Origin: JBBREP01 sp038202885
GTDB lineage: Bacteria; Actinomycetota; Acidimicrobiia; IMCC26256; PALSA-610
DNA: 38,764 nucleotides
NCBI GenBank assembly: GCA_038202885.1
Contig: JBBREP010000024.1
Span: forward strand, 1-38,764
Reading direction: 5' to 3'
A model generated the notes under the pieces. It did no database searches, was not told the DNA's origin, and saw only the letters and a program-made list of their open reading frames with translations. The position numbers and the translations under genes are program-made. Positions 1 to 7,902 of the stretch are shown here, in pieces (the stretch's first letter is position 1; each line of letters opens with the position of its first letter).

Positions 1-1200
1 CGCCGCGGTGCACTGTTCGGCCCCGCGGTGCGCGAACGGGTCGAACTGGAAGTGGTGCATCGCGTTGCGGTGCGTGATCTTGGCCACCGCCTCGTCGTCA
101 ACGCCTGCGAACAGCGTCGCGAGCGACTCCGGTGCGAGCGGCCACGAACTGTCGGAATGCGGGAAGTCGCTTTCCCAACAGAGGTTGTCGATGTTGAACT
201 CGTCGAGCAGCTTGACCGCAATCGGGTCGCTGATGAAACAACACAAGATGCGCTCGCGGAACAGTTCGGTCGGCCGCAACCCTTGCGGAAGCTCATGGCG
301 CATCCAGCCGTTGTGCCGGTCGAGCGTGTGCTCCGCGCGCCAGAGGAAGTAGGGGATCCACCCCACATCGCCCTCGGTGAGCGAGAAACGCAACGACGGA
401 AAGCGCTGCCAGAACGACGCCCAGAGCAGGTCGCCGAGCGTGTAGATCGACATCACCGACGACAAACTCATCGCGACGGGTGGCGGCGCGTCGGTGGTCG
501 TCGACGCGCGCTGTGACGACGAACCGAGATGGCAACACAACACCGTTGCGGTGTCGCAACAGGCCGCGAACAGTGGGTCCCACGCGTCGGTGTGGATGCT
601 CGGCATGCCGAGACCTTGCGGATTCTCGGAGAACGTCACCGCGTGGCAGCCCTTGGCCGCGAGGCGCCGGACCTCGATCGCAGCTTCGTCGACGTCGAAC
701 AGCGGCAGGATTCCGCATGGGATGAAGCGACCGGGATACGCGCCGCACCACTCGTCGATGTGCCAGTCGTTGTAGGCACGAATCATGGCCACGTTCACGT
801 CGCGATCGGGGCCCTGGTTCAGTACCTGACCTGAGAACCCCGTCCAGTTGGGAAAGTTCAGTCCCGCGAGTTGACCGCCGGCCGACATGTCGCGGACGCG
901 CTCGTGCACGTCGTAACAACCCGGTCGCATATGTTCGTAGCGCAGCGGGTCGACGTTGAAGTACTCCGGGGTCTTACCCGCGACCGCGTTGAGCCCGAGG
1001 TTGCGACCCCACAGTTCGCCGTACATCCACTGCTGCGCCCCGTCGGCGCGTTCGACGACGCGAGGCGCGCGGTCGCGATAGCGCACGGGCACGTGCGCGT
1101 CGAACATGTCGGCCGGTTCGCAGATGTGGTCGTCGACTGACACGAGCACGAGCGACCCTGGGTCTTTGGCTGATCCTTGCGAAGCAGTCATCGGTGTCAT
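1..1200 (-). CDS. Amidohydrolase family 2 (metal-dependent hydrolase/decarboxylase), 3' end cut by window
   Basis: The reading frame is open from an ATG at 1200 to the left edge, giving 400 residues. It matches the amidohydrolase-2 (ACMSD/LigW-like) TIM barrel: an N-terminal metal motif DDHICEP at about residues 23-29 and a C-terminal CWESDFPHSDSSWP at about 341-354 holding the usual catalytic Asp. It then reads KITHRNAMHHFQFDPF, which is typical of the last helix, so little is missing. Such enzymes hydrolyse or decarboxylate ring or carboxylate substrates in the cytoplasm. Its ATG overlaps the stop of the upstream binding-protein gene in an ATGA, so the two are probably translationally coupled. 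A second ATG lies at 1191. It is a distant paralogue of the amidohydrolase at 29187. The substrate is unknown. Confidence 0.85.
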   Translation of the reverse strand, partial: MTPMTASQGSAKDPGSLVLVSVDDHICEPADMFDAHVPVRYRDRAPRVVERADGAQQWMYGELWGRNLGLNAVAGKTPEYFNVDPLRYEHMRPGCYDVHERVRDMSAGGQLAGLNFPNWTGFSGQVLNQGPDRDVNVAMIRAYNDWHIDEWCGAYPGRFIPCGILPLFDVDEAAIEVRRLAAKGCHAVTFSENPQGLGMPSIHTDAWDPLFAACCDTATVLCCHLGSSSQRASTTTDAPPPVAMSLSSVMSIYTLGDLLWASFWQRFPSLRFSLTEGDVGWIPYFLWRAEHTLDRHNGWMRHELPQGLRPTELFRERILCCFISDPIAVKLLDEFNIDNLCWESDFPHSDSSWPLAPESLATLFAGVDDEAVAKITHRNAMHHFQFDPFAHRGAEQCTAA

Positions 1201-2270
1201 TCCCATGGCTCGAACAGGCCAGCGAACTCGAGCTTGGCATCGCGGACCCTGCCGTAGAGCAACCAATCGCCCTTGAACATCTGATGGTCGTACGGACCGG
1301 CCGCGATGTGGGTCTGCGGGCCGCCCGTGGCCGACGGCATGAAACGGATCCGTTCGAGACCTTGTTTGACGCCCCACCCGGTGAGCACCGGTGCACGATG
1401 CAGCCCTTCGACAAGCACCCGTGCGGTGTCGTACGCGAGCACAGGGATCGCGTTCGGCCACATCGGCGGGTCGGAGCCATAGCGAGCCACGAAGCGCTCA
1501 TGGAACTTCCACATCAGCGGGTTCTGTGGGCACCACTGGTCGATGCCGACCCACCCCTCGAACTTGTCGAAGCCCATCAGATACCACATGAATGCGGTGC
1601 TCATGATGCGCGGCGGGTCCCATTCGAGTTCGTCGAGCGCGGCCCGCAGATCGCCCGACGCCGCAATCGCGCCGTAGCCCATGTAGGCGAGCGCGTCGGC
1701 GTCGACGCGCCGCAGGTTCGCCAGGTTGTCGGCGAGGTGCGCCGGTGTCTGGCTCACGCTCTCGACGGCCGCGATCGATACGCCCTGGCGGCGGCACTCC
1801 TGACGGAAGTAGCGGAAGTACTCCTCGCCGTTCGGTGCGATCTCGCTCAGCACCGCGACGCGATGGTGGCCGTTGCGGCGCAGCCAGCCAACGACGAGCG
1901 CGGCGTCGCCACCACAGTCGCCATTGCCCAGTCGGAAGCAGTAGTCGCCGTGGAAACGCTCGGTGCCACACCAGCTGACGAGGGGCACGCGCAACTCGTT
2001 CGCGTATTCGCCGAGCACGAGCGCGTTGTCGGAGCTATACGCACCGGCGACAACGATGCACCCCTGATCGACGAGATACTTGAAGCCGTCGATGGCGTTA
2101 CGTGCCGACCCGCGGGGAAGGCCCTGCTCGGCATGCAGGACGAACTCATACGGTCGTTCGAGGACGCCCTGTTCGACGGCATCATCGAACGCCATGCGGT
2201 GAATCTTGTCGTAACCGCCGCCGGGGCCGTCGAGCGCGCTCCCGAGCCATCCCACTTTGATGGGTTCCAT
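1197..2270 (-). CDS. Periplasmic-binding-fold protein (Leu/Ile/Val-type), no signal peptide
   Basis: This 357-residue protein starts MEPIKVGWLGS and reads as a type I periplasmic-binding fold of the branched-chain amino acid type (Peripla_BP_5/6). It has two alternating alpha/beta lobes with VAGAYSSDNALVLGEYANEL and VPLVSWCGTERF in the first. There is no signal peptide and no lipobox from either possible start (GTG 2294 or ATG 2270), which is unusual for a transporter component. No permease or ATPase gene lies nearby. I prefer ATG 2270 because TACAGT sits 7 bases before it, like other leaderless starts here. It lies between a P450 and an amidohydrolase. A cytosolic ligand sensor of the AmiC kind is one inference; a scavenging binding protein exported in some other way is the alternative. 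Confidence 0.75.
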   Translation of the reverse strand: MEPIKVGWLGSALDGPGGGYDKIHRMAFDDAVEQGVLERPYEFVLHAEQGLPRGSARNAIDGFKYLVDQGCIVVAGAYSSDNALVLGEYANELRVPLVSWCGTERFHGDYCFRLGNGDCGGDAALVVGWLRRNGHHRVAVLSEIAPNGEEYFRYFRQECRRQGVSIAAVESVSQTPAHLADNLANLRRVDADALAYMGYGAIAASGDLRAALDELEWDPPRIMSTAFMWYLMGFDKFEGWVGIDQWCPQNPLMWKFHERFVARYGSDPPMWPNAIPVLAYDTARVLVEGLHRAPVLTGWGVKQGLERIRFMPSATGGPQTHIAAGPYDHQMFKGDWLLYGRVRDAKLEFAGLFEPWE

Positions 2271-2283
2271 CGCGGGCACTGTA
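2271..2283 (-). promoter_or_regulatory. Candidate leaderless promoter -10 box
   Basis: On the minus strand TACAGT (2283-2278) is followed by 7 bases and then the ATG at 2270. It lies just after the P450 stop codon. No clear -35 box is seen. Confidence 0.4.
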
Positions 2284-2301
2284 ACGGGACGCACGCGCGG
2301 C

Positions 2302-3561
2302 TCACGCCGGCGTCAGGGTGACCGGCAGTGATTTGAGTGCGTTGTTGAGATTCGATCGCGTGCGAATTGCGGGGCCGCGCTGTTCGATTGTGGGGAATGC
2401 GGCGAGCAACTCCTCGAAGAAGACGCGTCCCTCGAGCCGTGCGAGGTGCACACCGAGGCAGAAATGCTCGCCGATCCCGAACGACACGTGGGGGTTCGGA
2501 TGCCGTCGGATGTCGAACGCGTCGGGGTCGTCGAACACGTCGGCGTCGCGGTTCGCCGAGGTGTAGATCATGGCGACCTTGTCGCCCGCTTTGATCGGCG
2601 TGTCGCGCAGCGTGGTATCGGCCGACGCGGTGCGCCGAAAATAATGGAGCGGGTTCGCCCAACGCAAGATCTCTTCGACGGTGCTGGGCAGCAGCGACCG
2701 ATCGTCGCGCAACGCGGCGAGTTGGTCGGGGTGTTGGAGCAACGCGAGCAGGCCGGACGACAGCATCGTTTTGGTGGTGTCGTTGCCGGCGGTGACGAGC
2801 TGCACGAAGAAGCTGGCGAAGTCGATGTCGCTCATTCGCGAGCCGCCGAACTCGGTACCGAGGATGAACGACGTGAGATCCTCGCTCGGCTCCTCGTGAC
2901 GACGGCGCGCGGCCAACTCGATGGCATACATCGCCATGGCAACGGTGCCTTCGCCCGGTCCGCTGTCACCAGCGGGTTCACCGCCGGCGTCGTCGGCGCC
3001 GAGCTCGTCGTGGCCGGGCTCGTCGTGGCCGAGCTCGGGGTCTTGGCCGCTGGTGTTCATCTCGGCCCAGCGGTGGATCTTGGGCCAGTCGGCTTCCGGG
3101 AGACCCATGAGTTCGCCGATCACCTGCGACGGCAGGCTCGCGGTCACGTCGTGCACGAACTCGACGTCGCGCTGTTCGGCCGCGCGCACCATGATCGATC
3201 GGCACATGGCACGGATTCGAGGTTCGAGCCCGGCGATGATCTTGGCCTTGAAGCTGCCGACCAGCGGACGGCGGAAGTCGAGATGGCGCGGGGGATCCAT
3301 CGACAACAACATGTTGCGCATCATCTCGAGCTGCGCCGGATCGAGGTCTTCGATCACGACACCACCGCGCTCGGCTGAGAACAGCGTGGGCTCGCGCGCC
3401 ACGTGCACCACGTCGGCGTGGCGCAACACGGCCCAGTAGCCGGGCTCGCCGCGCATCTCCTGCCAGAACACCGGATTGCTCGCACGTAACGCCGCGAACT
3501 CGGCGTGCGGCGGCCCAGCAACATAGGTGTCGGGATCGCTGAAGTCGATCGTCACCGTCAT
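2302..3561 (-). CDS. Cytochrome P450
   Basis: This 419-residue soluble bacterial P450 carries the I-helix oxygen motif AGNDTT, the K-helix EEILR (ExxR) and the heme loop FGIGEHFCLGVHLARLE with the ligand Cys near residue 368. It would be a monooxygenase using separate ferredoxin and reductase, none of which is encoded nearby. I start at ATG 3561 (MTVTIDFSDPDTYVAGPP), where similarity to the family begins. ATG 3576 is possible, and longer forms would run toward the divergent SDR gene. An acidic, Gly/His-rich insert of about 30 residues, containing a 15 bp tandem repeat (GHDEP/GHDEL), lies in the stretch expected between helices F and G. It heads a minus-strand set with the binding-fold protein and amidohydrolase. 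Confidence 0.9.
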   Translation of the reverse strand: MTVTIDFSDPDTYVAGPPHAEFAALRASNPVFWQEMRGEPGYWAVLRHADVVHVAREPTLFSAERGGVVIEDLDPAQLEMMRNMLLSMDPPRHLDFRRPLVGSFKAKIIAGLEPRIRAMCRSIMVRAAEQRDVEFVHDVTASLPSQVIGELMGLPEADWPKIHRWAEMNTSGQDPELGHDEPGHDELGADDAGGEPAGDSGPGEGTVAMAMYAIELAARRRHEEPSEDLTSFILGTEFGGSRMSDIDFASFFVQLVTAGNDTTKTMLSSGLLALLQHPDQLAALRDDRSLLPSTVEEILRWANPLHYFRRTASADTTLRDTPIKAGDKVAMIYTSANRDADVFDDPDAFDIRRHPNPHVSFGIGEHFCLGVHLARLEGRVFFEELLAAFPTIEQRGPAIRTRSNLNNALKSLPVTLTPA

Positions 3562-3666
3562 GGTGGCCGCGGACATTACTAGGGTCGTCGCCACGGCGAC
3601 ATCGCGTCGTGATGGTGCACGGCGCGATGCGACCAAACTTCACGACGGTCGGAAGGGGTGCTGCAC

Positions 3667-4461
3667 ATGGGGCGGCTTGACGGACGGGTTGCGATCGTGA
3701 CCGGTGCGGGGGAGGGCATCGGGCACGGGGTCGCGCGACTGTTCGCTCGGGAGGGCGCGGCGCTGGTCGTGGCCGAACTCGACGAGGATCTCGGGCGCGT
3801 CGCCGCCGAAGCGTTGGCGAGCGAGTTCGCAGTACCGACCTTGTTCACGCACACCGACGTAGGTGAGCAATCGCAGGTGCGGGCGATGGTTGCCGGCACG
3901 ATCGAACGCTTCGGCCGTGTCGATGTGTTGGTGAACAACGCATGGGGCGGCGGCAGTTTGCGGCGCGTCGAACACAAGACCGACGCCGACATGACCCACG
4001 GGTTCGCTGTGGGTTTCTACGGACCGTTCTGGGCGATGCAGGAGGCGTTTCCCACCATGCGGGCGAACGGTTATGGACGCATCGTGAATCTCTGCTCGTT
4101 GAACGGCGTCAATGCGCACGTGGGGACCGCCGACTACAACGTGGCCAAAGAGGCGCTGCGGGCCTTGACCCGCACGGCCGCCCGCGAGTGGGCGCCGCAC
4201 GGCATCACCGCCAACGTGATCTGCCCGGCCGCGAAATCGGCGTCGTTCGATCGGGTCGCCGCGATGATGCCGGGGATGTTGGAGCTGGCTGCGCAGATGA
4301 ATCCGATGGGCCGTATGGGTGACCCCGAGGCCGACATCGCTCCGGTCGCGTTGTTCCTCGCGAGCGAGGAGAGCAGGTACCTCACCGGCAACACCCTGTT
4401 CGTCGACGGCGGCGCGCACATCAACGGCTCACCCTGGGCCCCGGAGTTACCGAACTCCTGA
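3667..4461 (+). CDS. Short-chain dehydrogenase/reductase (SDR)
   Basis: This is a 264-residue classical SDR that oxidises or reduces an alcohol/ketone with NAD(P). Visible motifs are the cofactor loop TGAGEGIG, the NNAG-type NNAWGG, a catalytic Ser in LCSLNG, YNVAK (Tyr/Lys pair) and a C-terminal LFVDGGAHI. The ATG at 3667 is chosen because GGAAGGGG at 3651-3658 is a good ribosome-binding site 8 bases upstream; an in-frame GTG at 3658 would place that site inside the gene. It is divergent from the P450 (105 bases between starts) and is separated from the next plus-strand gene by a strong hairpin, so it may be transcribed alone. The substrate cannot be told. Confidence 0.9.
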   Translation: MGRLDGRVAIVTGAGEGIGHGVARLFAREGAALVVAELDEDLGRVAAEALASEFAVPTLFTHTDVGEQSQVRAMVAGTIERFGRVDVLVNNAWGGGSLRRVEHKTDADMTHGFAVGFYGPFWAMQEAFPTMRANGYGRIVNLCSLNGVNAHVGTADYNVAKEALRALTRTAAREWAPHGITANVICPAAKSASFDRVAAMMPGMLELAAQMNPMGRMGDPEADIAPVALFLASEESRYLTGNTLFVDGGAHINGSPWAPELPNS

Positions 4462-4466
4462 ACACG

Positions 4467-4494
4467 GCCAATACGCGCGGATACGCGTATTGGC
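4467..4494. terminator. Perfect inverted repeat between SDR and isomerase genes
   Basis: GCCAATACGCG (4467-4477) and its exact reverse complement CGCGTATTGGC (4484-4494) flank a 6-base loop, 5 bases after the SDR stop. There is no T-tract, so it may be a factor-assisted terminator or an operator for the downstream operon. Its A/T-containing arms stand out in GC-rich surroundings. Confidence 0.55.
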
Positions 4495-4527
4495 GCGGTC
4501 GGCGCGGCGTGGCCGAGACTGCGTGCG

Positions 4528-5301
4528 ATGCCAGATCCCACGATTCCACCGCCGGTCGCGCTCCAGCTCTATTCGATGCGTCACCTCGCCGACGTCGACT
4601 TCGCCGGCGTGCTGCGCCAGGTCGCGGCGATGGGGTACGTCGGCGTGGAGCTGGCCGGGTTCCACGACTTGTCACCGGGCGAGGTCGCCAAGGTCCTGGC
4701 CGACGAAGGGCTCGCCGTGGCGAGCGCGCACATGTCGGCCACCGACCCCGATGCGTTCACGGCCGAGCTCGATGTCTACGAGGGCCTGGGCTGTGACACG
4801 GTCGTGGTGCCGTTCCTTGCCCCCGACCAGTTCGCCGAACTCGACGTGATCCGCGCGAGCGCGGATCGGCTGAACACCCTGGCCGACATCGCACGCGCCC
4901 GCAATGTGGCCTTCGGCTACCACAACCACTTCTGGGAACCCGTCGAGATCGACGGTCGAGCCGCACTCCTGCACCTGTTCGATCGGCTCGCCCCCGACGT
5001 GTTCGCCGAGGTCGACATCTACTGGGCGCAGGTCGGCGGCGCCGATCCGGCCGCGCTGGTCGGCGAACTCGGCGCTCGGGCCGCGTTGTTGCACGTCAAG
5101 GACGGGCCGGCCGACAACCCTCGCAGTGCGATGGTTGCCGTCGGCGACGGTGTGATCGACATCGCCGGTGTGCTGGCCGCGGCGCCCGAAGCGCGCTGGC
5201 ACATCGTCGAACTCGACCGTTGCGACGGCGACATGGCCGAGGCCGTGGCGCGCAGTTGCACGTTCCTTGTCGACTCCGGCTTGTCGCGCGGTCGGTTGTG
5301 A
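4528..5301 (+). CDS. Sugar phosphate isomerase/epimerase-like TIM barrel
   Basis: This 257-residue protein belongs to the xylose-isomerase-like TIM barrel (AP endonuclease 2) superfamily. It starts PVALQLYSMR, has VGVELAGF in the first strands, a YHNHFWE metal/substrate motif near residue 131, EVDIYWAQVGG and LLHVKDG, and ends with an IVELDRCDGD strand. These proteins isomerise, epimerise or dehydrate sugars and inositols using a divalent metal. GAGACT lies 7 bases before the ATG, a weak -10-like match, and no ribosome-binding site is evident. It is followed after 16 bases by two Gfo/Idh/MocA oxidoreductases, a pairing often seen in inositol or modified-sugar catabolism. That role is inferred from context. 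Confidence 0.85.
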   Translation: MPDPTIPPPVALQLYSMRHLADVDFAGVLRQVAAMGYVGVELAGFHDLSPGEVAKVLADEGLAVASAHMSATDPDAFTAELDVYEGLGCDTVVVPFLAPDQFAELDVIRASADRLNTLADIARARNVAFGYHNHFWEPVEIDGRAALLHLFDRLAPDVFAEVDIYWAQVGGADPAALVGELGARAALLHVKDGPADNPRSAMVAVGDGVIDIAGVLAAAPEARWHIVELDRCDGDMAEAVARSCTFLVDSGLSRGRL

Positions 5302-5317
5302 ACGTGGAGGCGTGGAC

Positions 5318-6454
5318 GTGAGCACGACAGGTTCGACCGGCTCGACCGGTTCGACGCCGACGAGCAGGATCGCGATCGTCGGGTGCGGTGTCATCAGCCC
5401 CGTCTATGTGAAGACACTGGGGCGACTTGCCGGCATCGAGATCGCCGCGTGCGTGGATGGCGTTGCCGAACGGGCCCAAGAAGTCGCCGCGTCCTGTGGC
5501 GCGCGTGTCGCGTCGTTCGACGACGTGCTCGCCGACCCTGACATCGACGCAGTGGTGAACCTCACACCGCCGCTCGCGCATGCAACCGTCACGCGCGCGG
5601 TGCTCGAGGCCGGCAAGGCCGCGTTCAGCGAGAAGCCCCTCGGCGTCGATTTCGACGAAGGCCGCGCGCTGCGCGATCTCGCGGCCGATCGCGGCCTGCG
5701 GCTCGGATGTGCTCCCGACACGTTCCTCGGCGTCGGCTTGCAGACGTGCCGAGCCGCGATTGATCGTGGTGACATCGGCGAGCCACTGGGGGCCAACGCC
5801 TTCATGCTCGGGTGCGGACCGGAGTGGTGGCACCCGAACCCCGACCTCTTCTACGCCCGAGGTGGCGGTCCCATGCTCGACATGGGCCCCTATTACCTCA
5901 CCGCGCTCGTTCAGTTGCTCGGACCAGCGGTGTCGGTGATCGGTACGGGTCGGGCGTCGCGAGCCCAACGCGAGATCCGCTCGAGGCCGCGGCGCGGCGA
6001 ACGTGTCGATGTCGAGGTCCCCACGCACATGAGTGCCGCCGTCGAGTTCGCGGCGGGCCCGATCGCCACGCTCGTGACGAGCTTCGACGTGCAGGCATCG
6101 CGGTACCGCCACATCGAGATCTACGGCACCGAGGCCACGCTCGCCGTGCCCGACCCGAACACGTTCCACGGGCCGGTACTGATCCGCGGGCTGCGCGACG
6201 ACTGGTGGCGCGATATCGAGGTGGTGGCGAAGAGCCTGCCGCAACAGCGCGGTCTCGGCCTCGGCGACATGCTGTGGGCGAGCCGCACGGGTCGGGCGCA
6301 TCGCGCCTCGGGTGATCTCGCGCTCCATGTGCTCGAGCTCATGACGGGCGCGCTCGACTCGGCCGGACACGGCCAACGGGTGCGCCTCTCGACCACGTGC
6401 GAACGCGCCGCGCCGTTGCCACTCGGCCTGGCGCCGGGCGAGTTCGATGACTGA
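5318..6454 (+). CDS. Gfo/Idh/MocA-family NAD(P)-dependent oxidoreductase
   Basis: This 378-residue protein has an N-terminal Rossmann fold (IAIVGCGVISPVY) with the catalytic-lysine motif SEKPLG near residues 104-109, then the C-terminal alpha/beta domain. The start is GTG 5318, with GGAGG 7 bases upstream. The motif usually read DxGxH is here DMGPYY (residues 188-193), placing Tyr where many dehydrogenases have a catalytic His; this variant occurs in some members of the family. The first residues form a Gly-Ser-Thr repeat (TGSTGSTGST) coded by a 9 bp tandem repeat and are probably a disordered tail. It likely oxidises or reduces a sugar-like substrate together with its neighbours. Confidence 0.88.
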   Translation: MSTTGSTGSTGSTPTSRIAIVGCGVISPVYVKTLGRLAGIEIAACVDGVAERAQEVAASCGARVASFDDVLADPDIDAVVNLTPPLAHATVTRAVLEAGKAAFSEKPLGVDFDEGRALRDLAADRGLRLGCAPDTFLGVGLQTCRAAIDRGDIGEPLGANAFMLGCGPEWWHPNPDLFYARGGGPMLDMGPYYLTALVQLLGPAVSVIGTGRASRAQREIRSRPRRGERVDVEVPTHMSAAVEFAAGPIATLVTSFDVQASRYRHIEIYGTEATLAVPDPNTFHGPVLIRGLRDDWWRDIEVVAKSLPQQRGLGLGDMLWASRTGRAHRASGDLALHVLELMTGALDSAGHGQRVRLSTTCERAAPLPLGLAPGEFDD

Positions 6455-6469
6455 GCGTCGATGACTGAG
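6444..6469 (+). repeat. 14-bp tandem duplication on a stop/start junction
   Basis: TCGATGACTGAG occurs at 6444-6455 and again at 6458-6469. In the first copy it supplies the stop of the upstream oxidoreductase (GAT GAC TGA); in the second it supplies the start of the downstream one (ATG ACT GAG). An ancestral overlap of the two genes may have been pulled apart by the duplication. Confidence 0.7.
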
Positions 6470-7717
6470 GTGTTGCGTTACGGCTTCGTCGGTGCTGGGT
6501 TCATGACGCAGTTCCACCTCCGTGCGCTCGAGCAGGTGCGCGGGGTGGACGTGGCGGGCCTGACGTCGCGCACGCCGCCCGAGGAATTGGCGCGCTCGGT
6601 GCGCGACCGCGGGCTCGGCGCCGCGCGCGTCTACGACAGTGTCGGCGCGATGGCCCACGACGTCGACGTGGTCGCGATCTGTAGCCCGAACTCGTCGCGC
6701 GTCGCGGTGATGGAGGAGATCGCGGCCGCAGCGCGCGACGGCGCGCGATTGCGCGGCCTGATCTGCGACAAGCCGCTCGCACGCAATCTTGGCGAAGCGC
6801 GCCGAGTCGTTGCCCTTGCGCGCGAGATCGGCGCGCCGACCGCGTACTTCGAGAACCAGATCCACATGAAGATGCTGCAACAGGCGCGCGCACAACTCAG
6901 CACGACCGCTGACGCCATGGGTCCACTCGTGCTGGCCCGATCCTCGGAGGAACACGCCGGCCCGCACAGCCCGTGGTTCTGGGACCCCACATCCCAAGGC
7001 GGTGGCGTGCTCTCCGATATGGGCTGTCATTGCCTCGCGGTCGGGTGGTATCTGCTCACGCCACACGGCAAGGCACCGCGCTATCTCGTTCCCGAAACAG
7101 TGTCGGCCGATGTGGGGTTGTTGAAATGGGGCCAGCCGCGCTGGCGTGCCGAGCTCCTTGAACGGCACGGGGTGGATTACGCCATCACGCCCGCTGAGGA
7201 CTTCGCCACTGGGATGGTGACGTACCGCGATCCCGAGCGCGACACGCGCGTGAAGGCGCAGTTCACCGTGTCGTGGATGTACGACAAGCAAGGTTTGCGC
7301 CTCCTCGTCGACGGGCTCGGTCCTGGATACGCACTCGAGGCGAACACGCTGCGTTCACCGCTTGAGGTGTTCATCGGTGACAGCGCGGCCGCGTCGGTCG
7401 CCGACGCCGAACTCGCGCTCGAGAAGTCGACGGCGTCGCAAGGATTGCTTGCCATCCAACCGAACGAACCCGACCTCTACGGCTACACCGACGAAAACAT
7501 CGACGCGCTCGCGGCGTTTCGCGACGGCCGCAGCGCGCTGCTCGACTTCGACTACGGTCTCGAAATCGTGCGACTCACGATGGCTGCCTATCTCTCGGCT
7601 GAGCGCGCGAGCGTGGTAGATCTCACCGACGCCGCGACGATCGCCGAGCTCGACGACTATGTGCCGTCGATCCAACAAGGGCGCGGCCACGCGTTGTTGT
7701 ACGGGAGCGCGCCGTGA
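6461..7717 (+). CDS. Gfo/Idh/MocA-family NAD(P)-dependent oxidoreductase
   Basis: This 418-residue second member of the family is only distantly similar to its upstream neighbour. It shows the Rossmann start YGFVGAGFMTQFH, the lysine motif CDKPLARN (Lys near residue 104), and LSDMGCHCLAVGW with the canonical catalytic His near residue 190. It starts at ATG 6461, 7 bases after the previous stop, and its own stop overlaps the GTG of the crotonase remnant (GTGA). A complete active site here and a Tyr variant upstream suggest two different redox steps or substrates. It probably acts on a cyclitol or sugar-like compound, inferred from the isomerase partner. Confidence 0.88.
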   Translation: MTEVLRYGFVGAGFMTQFHLRALEQVRGVDVAGLTSRTPPEELARSVRDRGLGAARVYDSVGAMAHDVDVVAICSPNSSRVAVMEEIAAAARDGARLRGLICDKPLARNLGEARRVVALAREIGAPTAYFENQIHMKMLQQARAQLSTTADAMGPLVLARSSEEHAGPHSPWFWDPTSQGGGVLSDMGCHCLAVGWYLLTPHGKAPRYLVPETVSADVGLLKWGQPRWRAELLERHGVDYAITPAEDFATGMVTYRDPERDTRVKAQFTVSWMYDKQGLRLLVDGLGPGYALEANTLRSPLEVFIGDSAAASVADAELALEKSTASQGLLAIQPNEPDLYGYTDENIDALAAFRDGRSALLDFDYGLEIVRLTMAAYLSAERASVVDLTDAATIAELDDYVPSIQQGRGHALLYGSAP

Positions 7718-7902
7718 CGATCATCCGCACCGGCCTCACCGGCACCGACATCGGGATCAGCTACCTCTTGCCTCGCCTCGTCGGTGCCTCGCGTGCCTTC
7801 GACCTCATCATCTCGGGCCGCGAAGTCGATGCGGCCGAGCAAATCGTTGCCTCGGGCGCCATATCGCCTCGCACCGCAACTGGTTCGGAGACCACTGCAT
7901 GA
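7714..7902 (+). pseudogene. Remnant of an enoyl-CoA hydratase/isomerase (crotonase), middle part only
   Basis: The 62-codon frame opens at GTG 7714, overlapping the upstream stop, and closes at 7902, overlapping the next ATG. Its middle (GLTGTDIGISYLLPRLVGAS then RAFDLIISGREVDAAE) is a clear match to the segment after the active site of crotonases. The N-terminal half with the oxyanion-hole glycines and the C-terminal trimerisation helices are missing, and the last ~15 residues do not fit the family. It cannot be an active crotonase. It is most likely the scar of a deleted or recombined paralogue, though its perfect 4-base overlaps on both sides keep translational coupling through the operon. 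Confidence 0.75.

Noticed and set aside
28..516. Plus-strand open frame across the left amidohydrolase gene
   Set aside because: Its translation is Arg/Val-rich with no family features, while the opposite strand reads a continuous amidohydrolase with catalytic motifs.
5096..7291. Very long minus-strand open frame (731 codons) under the two Gfo/Idh/MocA genes
   Set aside because: It is His/Arg-rich without domain signatures; the plus-strand frames contain clear Rossmann and catalytic motifs. Long antisense frames are expected at this GC content.
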